A DNA stretch of 64,000 nucleotides from an uncultured Dehalococcoidia bacterium (lineage in GTDB: Bacteria > Chloroflexota > Dehalococcoidia > Lucifugimonadales > G958296245): contig OY282458.1 of the NCBI GenBank assembly GCA_958296245.1, positions 248,001 through 312,000 of the forward strand, in the 5' to 3' direction. Positions within the stretch are counted from its first letter, which is position 1; every line of letters begins with the position of its first letter. A model generated the notes under the pieces. The model had not been told where the DNA came from. It searched no databases and saw nothing but the letters and a program-made list of their open reading frames with translations. Positions 9,234 through 16,634 of this stretch are shown piece after piece. The position numbers and the translations under genes are program-made.

Positions 9234-9464
9234 CTACTGTATGCCGATGCAAGTGGTGGTGCGCAGAACGCCTTGCACCGGGTGTATGGAGGCGGCCACC
9301 GTATTGCTGATAGCGTTCAGGTCCTCCCCGACGATCACCGCCAAGACGTCGTAGGGCCCGGTGACGCGAGAAGCCTCTCTCACGCCCGGGTCGTCCTTGA
9401 GCTTCTCAACGAGGCCCCTAGAATGTCCCGCGGACATCTCGATTAGCACATAAGCCGTGACCAC
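9234..9464 (-). CDS. Stand-alone Lrp/AsnC-type ligand-binding (RAM) domain protein
   Basis: The 76-residue protein matches only the C-terminal alpha-beta effector domain of Lrp/AsnC regulators (VTAYVLIEMSAGHS…VTGPYDVLAVIVGED…TTTCIGI). The N-terminal helix-turn-helix is absent. Such small proteins oligomerise and bind amino acids, acting as sensors or modulators of full-length regulators. I chose GTG 9464 because GGAGGT lies five bases upstream and the domain begins right there; a longer open frame has no support. It is convergent with plsY and divergent from pyrF. The ligand is unknown. Confidence 0.82.
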   Translation of the reverse strand: MVTAYVLIEMSAGHSRGLVEKLKDDPGVREASRVTGPYDVLAVIVGEDLNAISNTVAASIHPVQGVLRTTTCIGIQ

Positions 9465-9691
9465 GCGATACCTCCGTGTCCCAGTGGGCGATAGGCCTCT
9501 CAGCATACCCTGTCGGGCCGTAGAGGGACAAGGCCATGTCCCCGTCGTCAGGGCCTTTCCAAAGTCTTGGAGCCCAGCGGCCCAACGCCTTTGTAGTGCG
9601 CTGGGGAATCCCGGTACCCCCAGTAGCTTGCCTCACGCCCCGGCGCGCCATAGACTATGTTGAGAGTGAGCACCGGCGGGGGTGGATTCTT

Positions 9692-10516
9692 ATGGACTCC
9701 TTCTGTGAGCGGCTGTCGCGCGCCGTCGACGCCAATAGGAGCCTGCTCTGCGTGGGCCTCGATCCCGACCCTGCACTGCTGCCGACTCCGGACGTCGCCG
9801 GGTTCAACCGCGCAATCGTCGACGCTACCAAGGACCTCGTGTGCGGCTACAAGCCCAACCTGAGCTTCTACGAGGCCCTCGGTGTGGACGGGCTGCGGGC
9901 GCTGGGAGAGACCTTAGACCACATCCGCAAGTCCGCTCCGGCGGCGGTCGTCATCGGTGACGCGAAACGCGGGGACATCGCCTCTTCCAACGCAATGTAC
10001 GCCCGCTCCCTGTTCGACGTATGGGGGTTCGACGCAGCCACGGTGAACGCATACACAGGGGGCGAATCGCTGGCGCCCTTTCTCGAATACGGGGACCGGG
10101 GCGTGTTCGTCCTGTGCCGGTCGTCGAACCCCGGCGCGGGTGACCTGCAGGACCTGCAGGTCGCCGGGGGGCGGCAAGTCTACGAGGTGGTCGCCGAGCG
10201 GGCGGCGGCCTGGAACGGGCGGGGCAACGTTGGGCTTGTCGTGGGAGCAACATACCCCGATCAGCTCAGCCGGGTGCGCACGCTGTGCCCAGGGCTTCCG
10301 GTCTTGCTGCCTGGGGTCGGCGCCCAGCGCGGCGAACTACGGGCGGCGGTGCGGGCCGGCGTCGACCCCTGCGGCAGGGGGTTGATCGTGAGCAGCTCCA
10401 GGGGCATCCTCTACGCCTCCGCGGGGAGGGACTTCGCCGCCGCCGCAAGGGGCGCGGCGGAGCGTCTGCGCAACGAGATCAACGACACCCTGGAGCAGGA
10501 CGGCATGGGCCTATGA
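9692..10516 (+). CDS. pyrF: Orotidine 5'-phosphate decarboxylase
   Basis: PyrF decarboxylates OMP to UMP, the last step of pyrimidine nucleotide synthesis. The protein has 274 residues, the length of the longer (type 2) OMP decarboxylases. Visible motifs are LCVGLDPD near the N-terminus, [12 protein letters not shown], the catalytic DAKRGDI segment (Asp-Lys pair near residues 90-94), and PGVGAQRG plus SSRGILYAS for phosphate binding. ATG 9692 begins directly before [24 protein letters not shown]. Its stop overlaps the next gene by four bases (ATGA). pyrE lies 7 kb away on the other strand, so the pathway is not clustered. Confidence 0.95.
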   Translation: MDSFCERLSRAVDANRSLLCVGLDPDPALLPTPDVAGFNRAIVDATKDLVCGYKPNLSFYEALGVDGLRALGETLDHIRKSAPAAVVIGDAKRGDIASSNAMYARSLFDVWGFDAATVNAYTGGESLAPFLEYGDRGVFVLCRSSNPGAGDLQDLQVAGGRQVYEVVAERAAAWNGRGNVGLVVGATYPDQLSRVRTLCPGLPVLLPGVGAQRGELRAAVRAGVDPCGRGLIVSSSRGILYASAGRDFAAAARGAAERLRNEINDTLEQDGMGL

Positions 10517-10707
10517 CCCAGCTCGGGTTGGGGGACGTCGTCAGGCTGAAGAAGAGCCACCCGTGCGGGGGGGTCGAGTGGGAGGTGGTGCGCGTGGGCG
10601 CGGACATCAGGGTCAGATGTACAACCTGCGACCGCCGGGTGATGATGCCCCGGTCCGCCTTGGAGAAGCGCCTCAAGGCAGTGTCCAGCAGGCGTCCGGC
10701 GGTCTGA
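10513..10707 (+). CDS. DUF951 family small protein
   Basis: A 64-residue protein matching the DUF951 family: [17 protein letters not shown], then [14 protein letters not shown] and a CTTC pair followed by [14 protein letters not shown]. The cysteines in HPCGG and CTTC suggest a small zinc- or nucleic-acid-binding fold. No biochemical role is established for the family that I know of. The ATGA overlap with pyrF implies translational coupling. A Lys/Arg-rich C-terminus is compatible with RNA or DNA contact, but that is inference. Confidence 0.85.
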   Translation: MTQLGLGDVVRLKKSHPCGGVEWEVVRVGADIRVRCTTCDRRVMMPRSALEKRLKAVSSRRPAV

Positions 10708-10761
10708 CGGCCGCCCCCCGCCGCGCGCCCCTGCCCGGAAATTCCGGGGCCGTCCCCAAGT

Positions 10762-10790
10762 TTGACATGCCGTTGGGCCGCACTTAGAAT
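10762..10790 (+). promoter_or_regulatory. Sigma-70-type promoter of the bifunctional-nuclease gene
   Basis: TTGACA (10762-10767) matches the -35 consensus exactly, and TAGAAT (10785-10790) follows after a 17-bp spacer. Transcription would start near 10797, about 34 bases before the ATG at 10831. This is the clearest promoter in the window. Confidence 0.8.
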
Positions 10791-10814
10791 GAAATCCGGT
10801 GAATGAAATCCGGT
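10787..10814 (+). repeat. Tandem 14-bp repeat at the transcription start
   Basis: GAATGAAATCCGGT occurs twice in immediate succession, overlapping the end of the -10 box and the expected start of the leader. A duplicated operator half-site or simple slippage are both possible. Confidence 0.7.
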
Positions 10815-10830
10815 GATGGGAGGGATTGCC

Positions 10831-11400
10831 ATGCAGCAGATGGACATCGACAGCATCAGGGTTAGTCTCGTCAACTACCAGCGGGTGGTCATCCTCCGGG
10901 CCAAAGGGTCCAATCGCTGCCTGCCCATCTGGATCGGACCTGCCGAGGCGGATTCCATTACCATGAGGCTCCGGAACGAGGAAGTGCCCCGGCCTATGAC
11001 GCATGACTTGGTCCAGTCGATCATATCCAGCTTGGGCGCCTCGATTGGCCGCATCATCGTATCCGACTTGAGCAACGACACCTTCTACGCGAAGATCATC
11101 ATCCAGTGCAACGGCTCTCAGATCGAGATCGACTCGCGGCCCAGCGACGCCATCGCGCTGGCCGTCCGGGCCGACGCGCCCATCTACGCCGACGACACGG
11201 TGGTGGAGATGGCCGGCGTGGATGTAGACGAGGATACGGGCAAGCCCGTATCCCCCGACGCCGACGCCGAGCGTGAGGACCGCGGCATGAACGAAGACGA
11301 GCTGAAGCGCCTGTCGGCCTTCACCGAGTTCATCTCAGAGCTGGACGTCGACGACATCGGACAGGGCAAGAAGCCCCCTCACAGTCACGGGGCAGCGTAG
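10831..11400 (+). CDS. Bifunctional nuclease (BFN/DUF151) family protein
   Basis: A 189-residue protein of the BFN (DUF151) family, described in plants and bacteria as having RNase and DNase activity. The core is typical: MDIDSIRVSLVNYQRVVILR, CLPIWIGPAEADSI, a TMRLRNEEVPRPMTHDL segment and the signature SRPSDAIALAVRADAPIY. The C-terminus carries a UVR-like acidic helix (MNEDELKRLSAFTEFISELDVDD). ATG 10831 is preceded by GGGAGGG at good spacing, and a strong promoter lies upstream. In other genomes the family often sits near stress or translation genes; here it is monocistronic. Confidence 0.9.
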   Translation: MQQMDIDSIRVSLVNYQRVVILRAKGSNRCLPIWIGPAEADSITMRLRNEEVPRPMTHDLVQSIISSLGASIGRIIVSDLSNDTFYAKIIIQCNGSQIEIDSRPSDAIALAVRADAPIYADDTVVEMAGVDVDEDTGKPVSPDADAEREDRGMNEDELKRLSAFTEFISELDVDDIGQGKKPPHSHGAA

Positions 11401-11541
11401 TCCCGCCACCCTCCGTCATCGGTACGGCATCCCGCCCGAAGTCCAGCAGACTGAGGGCCAGTTCCCCTTTGCCGGGAGCCCCGTATCCCTCCAGGCACAA
11501 CTCCCTCCCTGTCTGAGGGATGGGATTCCGTCGGCGGCCTG

Positions 11542-12426
11542 CTATGCAGATGCGGCAGTTGCCGCGGCGTGCTGCTCGTCCGCGTGGTAGGAGCTCCTGA
11601 CCAGCGGCCCCGATGCTACGTGGCGGAACCCGAGATCCTTCGCCTGCGCCGCAAGGGCCTCGAAGTCCTCGGGCGTATACCACTTCGCCAAGGGCGCGTG
11701 CTTGGCCGAGGGGCGCAGGTACTGCCCGATCGTGAGCAGGTCGCAGTCCACCGCCCGCAGGTCCCGCATCGTGTCGACTATCTCGTCCCAGGTCTCCCCC
11801 AGACCGACCATCATCCCCGACTTGGTCACAGCGGCCGGGTCTATGGCCTTGGCCTTGGACAGCAGCGCGAGCGACTGCCCGTAGTCGCCCTTGGGTCTGA
11901 CCCGCTTGAATACCCTGGGCGCCGTCTCGATGTTGTGGTTGAGCGTATCGGGCCGCTCAGCCATCACGGCGGCCAGCGCGTCCCAGTTGCCGCAGAAGTC
12001 CGGTATCAGCACCTCGACCTTGCACTCTGGCAGGCGCTTCCTGATCTGCTTGATGCACTGGGCGAAGATGAAGGCGCCGCCGTCGGGAAGGTCGTCCCGA
12101 TTGACCGCCGTGATGACGGCGTACTTCAAGCCCATGCTCGCCACGCTCTCAGCAAGGCGCCTGGGCTCGTCAAGGTCAAGTCCGACGGGCCGCCCTGAGG
12201 TGACGGCACAGTAAGCGCATGCCCTGGTGCAGATGTCGCCGAGTATCATGAACGTCGCCGTGCGGCGCTCCCAACAGCCGCCGATGTTGGGGCAGCGCGC
12301 CTCCTCGCATACGGTATGCAGCCGGCTGCCCCTGACGAGCTCTCGCAGCTCAAGGTAGTTCGGGCCTCCCGGCATCCGTACCTTCATCCACCGGGGCAAC
12401 CGCCTCTGGGGTTGGGTTCCGTCCAC
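11542..12426 (-). CDS. lipA: Lipoyl synthase (radical SAM)
   Basis: LipA inserts two sulfurs into an octanoyl group bound to lipoyl domains. Both iron-sulfur sites are present: the auxiliary cluster cysteines in CEEARCPNIGGC (near residues 40-51) and the radical-SAM motif CTRACAYC (near 66-73). The N-terminal PRWMKVRMPGG and the C-terminal GPLVRSSYHADE with its conserved serine are also seen. The length of 294 residues is normal. The GTG at 12426 is the longest supported start; internal ATGs would cut the conserved N-terminus. A client lipoyl-domain protein (E2) is encoded at 31-32 kb in this window. Confidence 0.96.
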   Translation of the reverse strand: MDGTQPQRRLPRWMKVRMPGGPNYLELRELVRGSRLHTVCEEARCPNIGGCWERRTATFMILGDICTRACAYCAVTSGRPVGLDLDEPRRLAESVASMGLKYAVITAVNRDDLPDGGAFIFAQCIKQIRKRLPECKVEVLIPDFCGNWDALAAVMAERPDTLNHNIETAPRVFKRVRPKGDYGQSLALLSKAKAIDPAAVTKSGMMVGLGETWDEIVDTMRDLRAVDCDLLTIGQYLRPSAKHAPLAKWYTPEDFEALAAQAKDLGFRHVASGPLVRSSYHADEQHAAATAASA

Positions 12427-12827
12427 TCTCTCGTTCAGCGCAACGATTCGGGATCACCTCTCTCGTCGGATAGGCGCTGGCTAGGATATGCCGGGCCGGA
12501 GCCTTTTTCAACCCGGCGCTGGGTAACTGTAACCTCTCTGAACTTCCCCCGGGTCTCACAGAGCCTGAACAGTTCCACCGGTGGCCCCACCCTGACGTTG
12601 ATGTTAGTATTCTACGCGATGATCCACGACGGGCGCGCCTACTGCTTACCCGACCTGCGCGGCAACGCGGGGTCCGCCGACGCGGAACAGTTCCGCAGAC
12701 ACCCGCAACTCGGCATAGCGGCTCACTTCCAGCCCGCTTGGCGCTCCGCGGACAGGCGGCCCGCCGACAACAGCAATCTCACTGACCCCGTGCGGCTCGC
12801 CCGCGACTGACACACAGGAGGATCCCA
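12427..12827. other. 401-bp gap between divergent lipA and PIG-L gene; degenerate repeat ends
   Basis: No convincing gene was found. The stretch contains a degenerate copy of the dispersed element (CTCACAGAGCCTGAACAGTT at 12555-12574, plus TAACTGTAACCTCTCTGAAC upstream). The short frames crossing it lack family resemblance and a ribosome-binding site. Confidence 0.5.
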
Positions 12828-13556
12828 ATGGCCACCGATAAAATGAAGGTTATGATAGTAGGGGCCCATCCCTCCGACCCATTCGCCAACGTGGGCGGCA
12901 CCGTCGCCAAGCACGTCAAGCGCGGCGACGACGTGACCCTCGTCACCCTCACCTACGGGTTGGAGGTCCACACGGAGTACCTGATCGGCCGGCCCGAGGC
13001 AGAGATACGGGACACGGTGCGGCAGAAGGCCATGGAGGCGGCGGCCATCGTCGGCGTCGAGGACTTCCGGTTCCTGGACTTCGGCGACACCCCGCTCGTC
13101 GCCACCAGGGAGAACCTGCTCGTGCTGGGAGAGCTGATACAGGGCGTCCGCCCCGACGTACTGATCAGCGCCCACTACCCGTTCAGGGAGACCCAACAGG
13201 GAGGCGACCACGGAGTCGCCGCCCGCATGGTCGAAACGGCGCCGTCGTGGAGGTACCACAACGGCAAGGAGCCCCACAGACCCAAGTCGATCTGGTTCCC
13301 GTACACGGACAACCTGCTCGCCTTGAGGCATCCCCTCTACAGGGTCCCCGACACCTACGTGAACATCGCCGACACGCTCGACCAGAAGATCGAGGCCTGC
13401 ATCGCCACGTGGAATCTCCCGCCGGAGAAGCACGCCGGCATCGGCGACCTGCTCCGGGGGATGGCCGCCGAGCACGGGCGCGCCGCCGGCATCGAGTACG
13501 CAGAGCCGTTCGAGAGCCCTTGGCTGGAGCGCACCGCCGTGGAGTACCTGAGCTGA
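12828..13556 (+). CDS. PIG-L (LmbE-like) family deacetylase
   Basis: PIG-L proteins are zinc-dependent N-acetyl deacetylases acting on GlcNAc-containing substrates. The 242-residue protein has the typical N-terminal strand with MIVGAHPSDPFANVGGT, and a downstream HYPFRETQQGGDHGVAARM that aligns with the second histidine zinc-ligand region. The family hallmark AHPDDxE is altered to AHPSDPF: the first aspartate, thought to be the catalytic base, is serine, and the glutamate is phenylalanine. GGAGGA precedes the ATG. A decayed copy of its 3' part lies 900 bp downstream beyond a VapBC module. The substrate is unknown. Confidence 0.85.
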   Translation: MATDKMKVMIVGAHPSDPFANVGGTVAKHVKRGDDVTLVTLTYGLEVHTEYLIGRPEAEIRDTVRQKAMEAAAIVGVEDFRFLDFGDTPLVATRENLLVLGELIQGVRPDVLISAHYPFRETQQGGDHGVAARMVETAPSWRYHNGKEPHRPKSIWFPYTDNLLALRHPLYRVPDTYVNIADTLDQKIEACIATWNLPPEKHAGIGDLLRGMAAEHGRAAGIEYAEPFESPWLERTAVEYLS

Positions 13557-13594
13557 GGCCGGGAGATAGCATCGGAGCGGCTTCGTAGAAGGGC

Positions 13595-13720
13595 GGTCCA
13601 ACTTCAGACTCTGTGAGGTTCTCCCCTCTGGCATGGGGTCTGAACGGGTGGGGACGCTGCTTTATCGGGGCTGCGCCAGTCGAAAAGGACCTCACGAACT
13701 CTGGACCGTTACGGGCGGTT
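13595..13720. repeat. Dispersed element copy upstream of vapB
   Basis: It contains ACTTCAGACTCTGTGAGGTT (13601-13620), a CTTTATCGGGGCTGCGCCAGTCGAAAAGGACCTC block that matches 24930-24970 in inverted orientation, and a terminal ACCGTTACG. The arrangement is a rearranged copy of the repeat family found throughout the window. Confidence 0.65.
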
Positions 13721-13803
13721 CTGATGCTTGCGCGGGCCAGGTGCTCATGGTACGGTTGATCAACCGTGCCGTTTATGCGCAATCATGTCACTTTTTGTCT
13801 GGC

Positions 13804-14055
13804 ATGGCATCTATGGAAGTACTGACGAAGATTACAGATGGCGGCAGGGTCGTCGTGCCCTCGGCATTCCGCAAGGCGCTTGGCCTCAGTCCCGGGGACG
13901 CCGTGCTCATGGTGTTGGAGAACGAGGAGGTGCGGCTGCTGACCCCGGACCGTGCGATACGCAGGGCGCAGGAAATCGTCCGTCAGTATGTACGGGAGGG
14001 CCGGAGCTTGGCGGATGAGCTCATCGAGGAGCGGCGCGAGGAGGCTTCCGCGTGA
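13804..14055 (+). CDS. vapB: AbrB/MazE-type antitoxin (VapB-like)
   Basis: An 83-residue protein with an N-terminal SpoVT-AbrB swapped-hairpin DNA-binding domain (EVLTKITDGGRVVVPSAFRKALGLSPGDAVLMVLENEEVRL). A charged C-terminal tail (EGRSLADELIEERREEASA) probably wraps the toxin. It should autorepress its promoter together with the toxin. An in-frame ATG at 13813 is an equally possible start. It overlaps the following PIN gene by four bases (GTGA), the standard vapBC arrangement. Confidence 0.88.
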   Translation: MASMEVLTKITDGGRVVVPSAFRKALGLSPGDAVLMVLENEEVRLLTPDRAIRRAQEIVRQYVREGRSLADELIEERREEASA

Positions 14056-14435
14056 GCGAGGTCGTCCTAGACGCCTCGGCGATGCTGGCGCTCGTGAACG
14101 GCGAGGCGGGCAGCGAGCGGGTGGCGCCGATGATTCCGCGAGCCATCATGAGCGCCGTGAACGCGGCGGAGGTCACCGGGAAGCTGGCTGACGCGGGCCT
14201 GCCGGAGGATTCGATAAGGGCGGTCGTGGGCGGGTTGGGCGTCCGCATAGTAGCTTTCGAGGACGTGCAGGCGTTCGAGGTGGGGCTGTTGCGCTGCCGG
14301 TTGGCTAGGTCCGGTCTCTCGCTGGCGGACCTATGCTGTCTTACGCTGGCCCGCAGGCTGGGCGCGCCTGCGGTAACGGCAGACACGGCCTGGCAAGACG
14401 TCGACGCCGGCGTGGAGATAGTCACGATACGCTGA
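14052..14435 (+). CDS. vapC: PIN-domain ribonuclease toxin (VapC-like)
   Basis: A 127-residue PIN-domain protein. The acidic active-site residues are in place: LDASAML (D7), NAAEV (E40), LADLCCL (D92) and TADTAW (D110). VapC toxins cleave specific tRNA or rRNA sites. The GTG start overlaps the antitoxin stop, so toxin translation is coupled to the antitoxin. The module sits between the PIG-L gene and a broken fragment of that gene, suggesting arrival by insertion or recombination. Confidence 0.9.
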   Translation: MSEVVLDASAMLALVNGEAGSERVAPMIPRAIMSAVNAAEVTGKLADAGLPEDSIRAVVGGLGVRIVAFEDVQAFEVGLLRCRLARSGLSLADLCCLTLARRLGAPAVTADTAWQDVDAGVEIVTIR

Positions 14436-14444
14436 GCGCCGCGC

Positions 14445-14479
14445 CGGGCTCGGGAATCCAGGCCCGCCGGATATTTTTT
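14445..14479 (+). terminator. Possible intrinsic terminator after vapC
   Basis: CGGGC (14445-14449) can pair with GCCCG (14462-14466), and a run of six T residues follows at 14474-14479. The stem is short and the spacing to the T run is a little long. Confidence 0.4.
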
Positions 14480-14486
14480 GTCACGA

Positions 14487-14559
14487 CGCGGAATCCCCCG
14501 CCGGAGAAGCACGGCGGCATCGCGGCCTGTTCCACGGGATGGCCGCCGAGCACGGGCGC
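14487..14559 (+). pseudogene. Fragment of a PIG-L deacetylase gene
   Basis: About 73 bp closely match positions 13409-13482 of the intact deacetylase gene, covering the coding stretch for NLPPEKHAGIGD to the MAAEHG region. One base is missing after CATCG, so the frame is broken, and nothing else of the gene remains. It is a remnant of a duplication whose two copies now flank vapBC. Confidence 0.8.
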
Positions 14560-14609
14560 ATCGGTTAGGCCGCGAACTTGAAGTGGCGGCTTGTCATGGC
14601 TAGGCCGAG

Positions 14610-15518
14610 CTAGGCGGCCCCCGCCTGCTGGAGCGCTTGGCCTACTATGTCCACGCCCACCGATTCGCTCCACGCGGCCAGCAGGTGGTTGGAGACCGGC
14701 CCCGGCTTGCCGTCGCCTATCTTGCGCCCGTCCACCCGGGTTACGGGCAGGACGCAGAAGCTCGTGCTGGCGAAGAAGGCCTCGTCGGCGGTGTAGACGT
14801 CGTAGGGCTGGAGGTCCTCCTCGCTCACTGGGACGTCGAGCCGCCCGGCTAGGTCGAACACCGTAGCCCTGGAGACCCCCTGGAGAATGGCCGTGTCCGT
14901 GGGCGTCCTGATCACGCCGTCCGTGACGATGAAGACGTTATAGCCGGACCCCTCCGTGAGGCTTCCCGCGGCGTCCCTCAGTATGGGCCACGCGCCCGGG
15001 TCGCGGTCGTTGGCCTCCAACTCGGCGAGGTTGAAGTTCATCCTGCTGTAGTGCTTGACCTTTGGGTCGAGGGCCTCGGGCTCATAGCTGCGAGCCTTGG
15101 TTATGGCGCCGTGGGCGCCTGTGCCGTAGTAGTGAGCGTACTTGTCGAAGACTATCGGGGTGACCCTCACGCAGACGGTCGGGGGGCCGGCGTCCCACGC
15201 GTACCTGCCGGGCCCCCGCGTCACGAACTGGTGGACGTTGACGTCCCCGCCCGGCGGGCGGAGCGGCTCGTTGCGCCGGATCGCCTCCTCGCTGATCTCG
15301 ACCATCTCGTCGGCGGTGACGTCCGGCTCTATGCGGACGTACTTCAGCGACCTGTACAGGCGGTCAACGTGCTCCCTCATGCGGAAGCTCTTGCCGTCGA
15401 AGGTGCGCTCGACGTCGAAGACTACGTCCCCTACCAGGAAGCCCCTATCGAGGGGGTCTATCCTCACGCCGCCCGCCGGCACCCATTCCCCGTTGAAGTA
15501 AGCCGTATACTCAGCCAT
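14610..15518 (-). CDS. Class IV PLP-dependent aminotransferase (branched-chain/D-amino-acid type), copy B
   Basis: A 302-residue fold-type IV PLP enzyme. The N-terminus NGEWVPAGGVRIDPLDRGFLVGDVVFDVERTF is typical. The PLP lysine is in DPKVKHYSRMN, the cofactor-binding glutamate in LTEGSGYNVF, and a TDTAILQGVSR turn follows. Relatives transfer amino groups between branched-chain or D-amino acids and 2-oxoacids, or act as aminodeoxychorismate lyases; the exact reaction cannot be set by sight. GGAGGG lies six bases before the ATG. It follows its close paralog by 21 bp, so the two are an operon and a tandem duplication. Confidence 0.88.
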   Translation of the reverse strand: MAEYTAYFNGEWVPAGGVRIDPLDRGFLVGDVVFDVERTFDGKSFRMREHVDRLYRSLKYVRIEPDVTADEMVEISEEAIRRNEPLRPPGGDVNVHQFVTRGPGRYAWDAGPPTVCVRVTPIVFDKYAHYYGTGAHGAITKARSYEPEALDPKVKHYSRMNFNLAELEANDRDPGAWPILRDAAGSLTEGSGYNVFIVTDGVIRTPTDTAILQGVSRATVFDLAGRLDVPVSEEDLQPYDVYTADEAFFASTSFCVLPVTRVDGRKIGDGKPGPVSNHLLAAWSESVGVDIVGQALQQAGAA

Positions 15519-15539
15519 CGGTTGCCCTCCGCCGAGCCG

Positions 15540-16451
15540 TCACACGTTAGCCGCGAACCTGAGCGCCTGGTCGACGACGTCTATTCCCACAGCCTCGCTC
15601 CAGGCAGCGAGCAGGTTCTTGGTCATGGGGCCGGGGCGGCCGTCGCCGATGGGCCGCTTGTCCACGTAGGTGACGGGCAGTATCGAGAACGGCGTGCTGC
15701 TGAAGAAGCACTCGTCGGCCGTATAGACGTCGTAGGGCTGCAGGTCCTCCTCGGAGGCGGGGACCTCGAGCTGCTTAGCCAGGTCCAGCACCATGTCCCG
15801 GGAGATGCCGGCAAGGATGGCCGTATCGGTGGGCGTCCTGATCACGCCGTCCGTGACGATGAAGACGTTGTAGCCGGACCCTTCCGTTATGTTGCCGTCC
15901 TTGTCGGTGAGGATGGGCCACGAGCCGGGGTCGAGATCGTTGGCCTCGACCTCGGCCAGGCTCATGTTGAGCCTGCTGAGGTGCTTGACCTTCGGGTCGA
16001 GCGCCGCCGGCTCGTAGCTCCGCGTCCTGGTTATCACCCCGTGCATGCCCTTGGCGTAGTGGGGGGCGAACATGTCATAGCCCGCGAGACTGTACTTGAT
16101 GTACACGTTGGGCGGACCCGCGCCCCACGCCCTCGGGCCGCCGGCGCCCCTGGTGATGATGTGGACTATGTTCATGTCCTGCCCTTCAGGCCTCAGGTGC
16201 TCGTTGCGCCGGATGCCCTCTTCGGACAGGTCGTACATCTCCTGCTCGGTCAGGCCGGGATCGACGCGCACGTACTTGAGCGACTTGTAGAGCCGGCGGA
16301 CATGTTCCCTCATGCGGAAGCTCTTGCCGTTGAACGTGCGCTCCACGTCGGTCACCTGGTCGCCGAGGACAGTCCCACGGTCGGAGGGGTCAGGCGCAAT
16401 CCGGCTCATCGGGAGCCACTTGCCGTTGTGATAGCCAACAAACTCGTCCAT
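15540..16451 (-). CDS. Class IV PLP-dependent aminotransferase, copy A
   Basis: A 303-residue paralog of the next gene with the same landmarks: DPSDRGTVLGDQVTDVERTF, the PLP lysine in DPKVKHLSRLN, ITEGSGYNVFIV and TDTAILAGISR. The pair share long identical stretches (for example GSGYNVFIVTDGVIRTPTDT), yet differ around the entrance loops, which suggests different substrates or a heteromer. GGGAGG precedes the ATG, and a TATAAT-type promoter lies upstream. Family function (amino transfer from branched-chain or related amino acids) is known; the specific substrate is not. Confidence 0.88.
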   Translation of the reverse strand: MDEFVGYHNGKWLPMSRIAPDPSDRGTVLGDQVTDVERTFNGKSFRMREHVRRLYKSLKYVRVDPGLTEQEMYDLSEEGIRRNEHLRPEGQDMNIVHIITRGAGGPRAWGAGPPNVYIKYSLAGYDMFAPHYAKGMHGVITRTRSYEPAALDPKVKHLSRLNMSLAEVEANDLDPGSWPILTDKDGNITEGSGYNVFIVTDGVIRTPTDTAILAGISRDMVLDLAKQLEVPASEEDLQPYDVYTADECFFSSTPFSILPVTYVDKRPIGDGRPGPMTKNLLAAWSEAVGIDVVDQALRFAANV

Positions 16452-16492
16452 TTTTGCCGCCTCCCGGATCCCAAAGGGTTATGGTGCGCGGG

Positions 16493-16520
16493 ATTATAAC
16501 AGGTAGGACACGCCGTTGAA
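16493..16520 (-). promoter_or_regulatory. Promoter of the class IV aminotransferase operon
   Basis: Read on the minus strand, TATAAT (16498-16493) is a perfect -10 box and TTCAAC (16520-16515) a partial -35 box with a 16-bp spacer. It sits about 42 bp upstream of the ATG at 16451. Confidence 0.5.
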
Positions 16521-16557
16521 GCCGATTCTCGACCCCGCCGCGGCTCCGGGTGCAGCG

Positions 16558-16633
16558 TCCCCAGCGCGTCGAGTCAACCCGGAAGCGGAGCAGCGCCGGG
16601 AGGGCGTGCCGCAGGATGCCGCCGTGGGGGACC
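16558..16633. pseudogene. Degenerate fragment of the histidine phosphatase gene
   Basis: CCCCAGCGCGTCGAGTC, then GAGCAGCGCCG and CAGGATGCCGCCGTG, repeat blocks found at 16711-16830 inside the intact phosphatase gene. About 55 bp of the middle are missing. It is a short, internally deleted duplicate lying directly after the gene's 3' end. Confidence 0.65.
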
Positions 16634-16634
16634 G

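Noticed and set aside
12316..12810. Plus-strand frame reaching from inside lipA into the gap before the PIG-L gene
   Set aside because: It overlaps lipA antisense, contains a degenerate repeat and has no SD or family resemblance.
15051..16499. Long plus-strand open frame (482 codons) across the two class IV aminotransferases
   Set aside because: It is the antisense of two clear minus-strand genes, with no family resemblance or ribosome-binding site; high GC keeps the opposite frame open.
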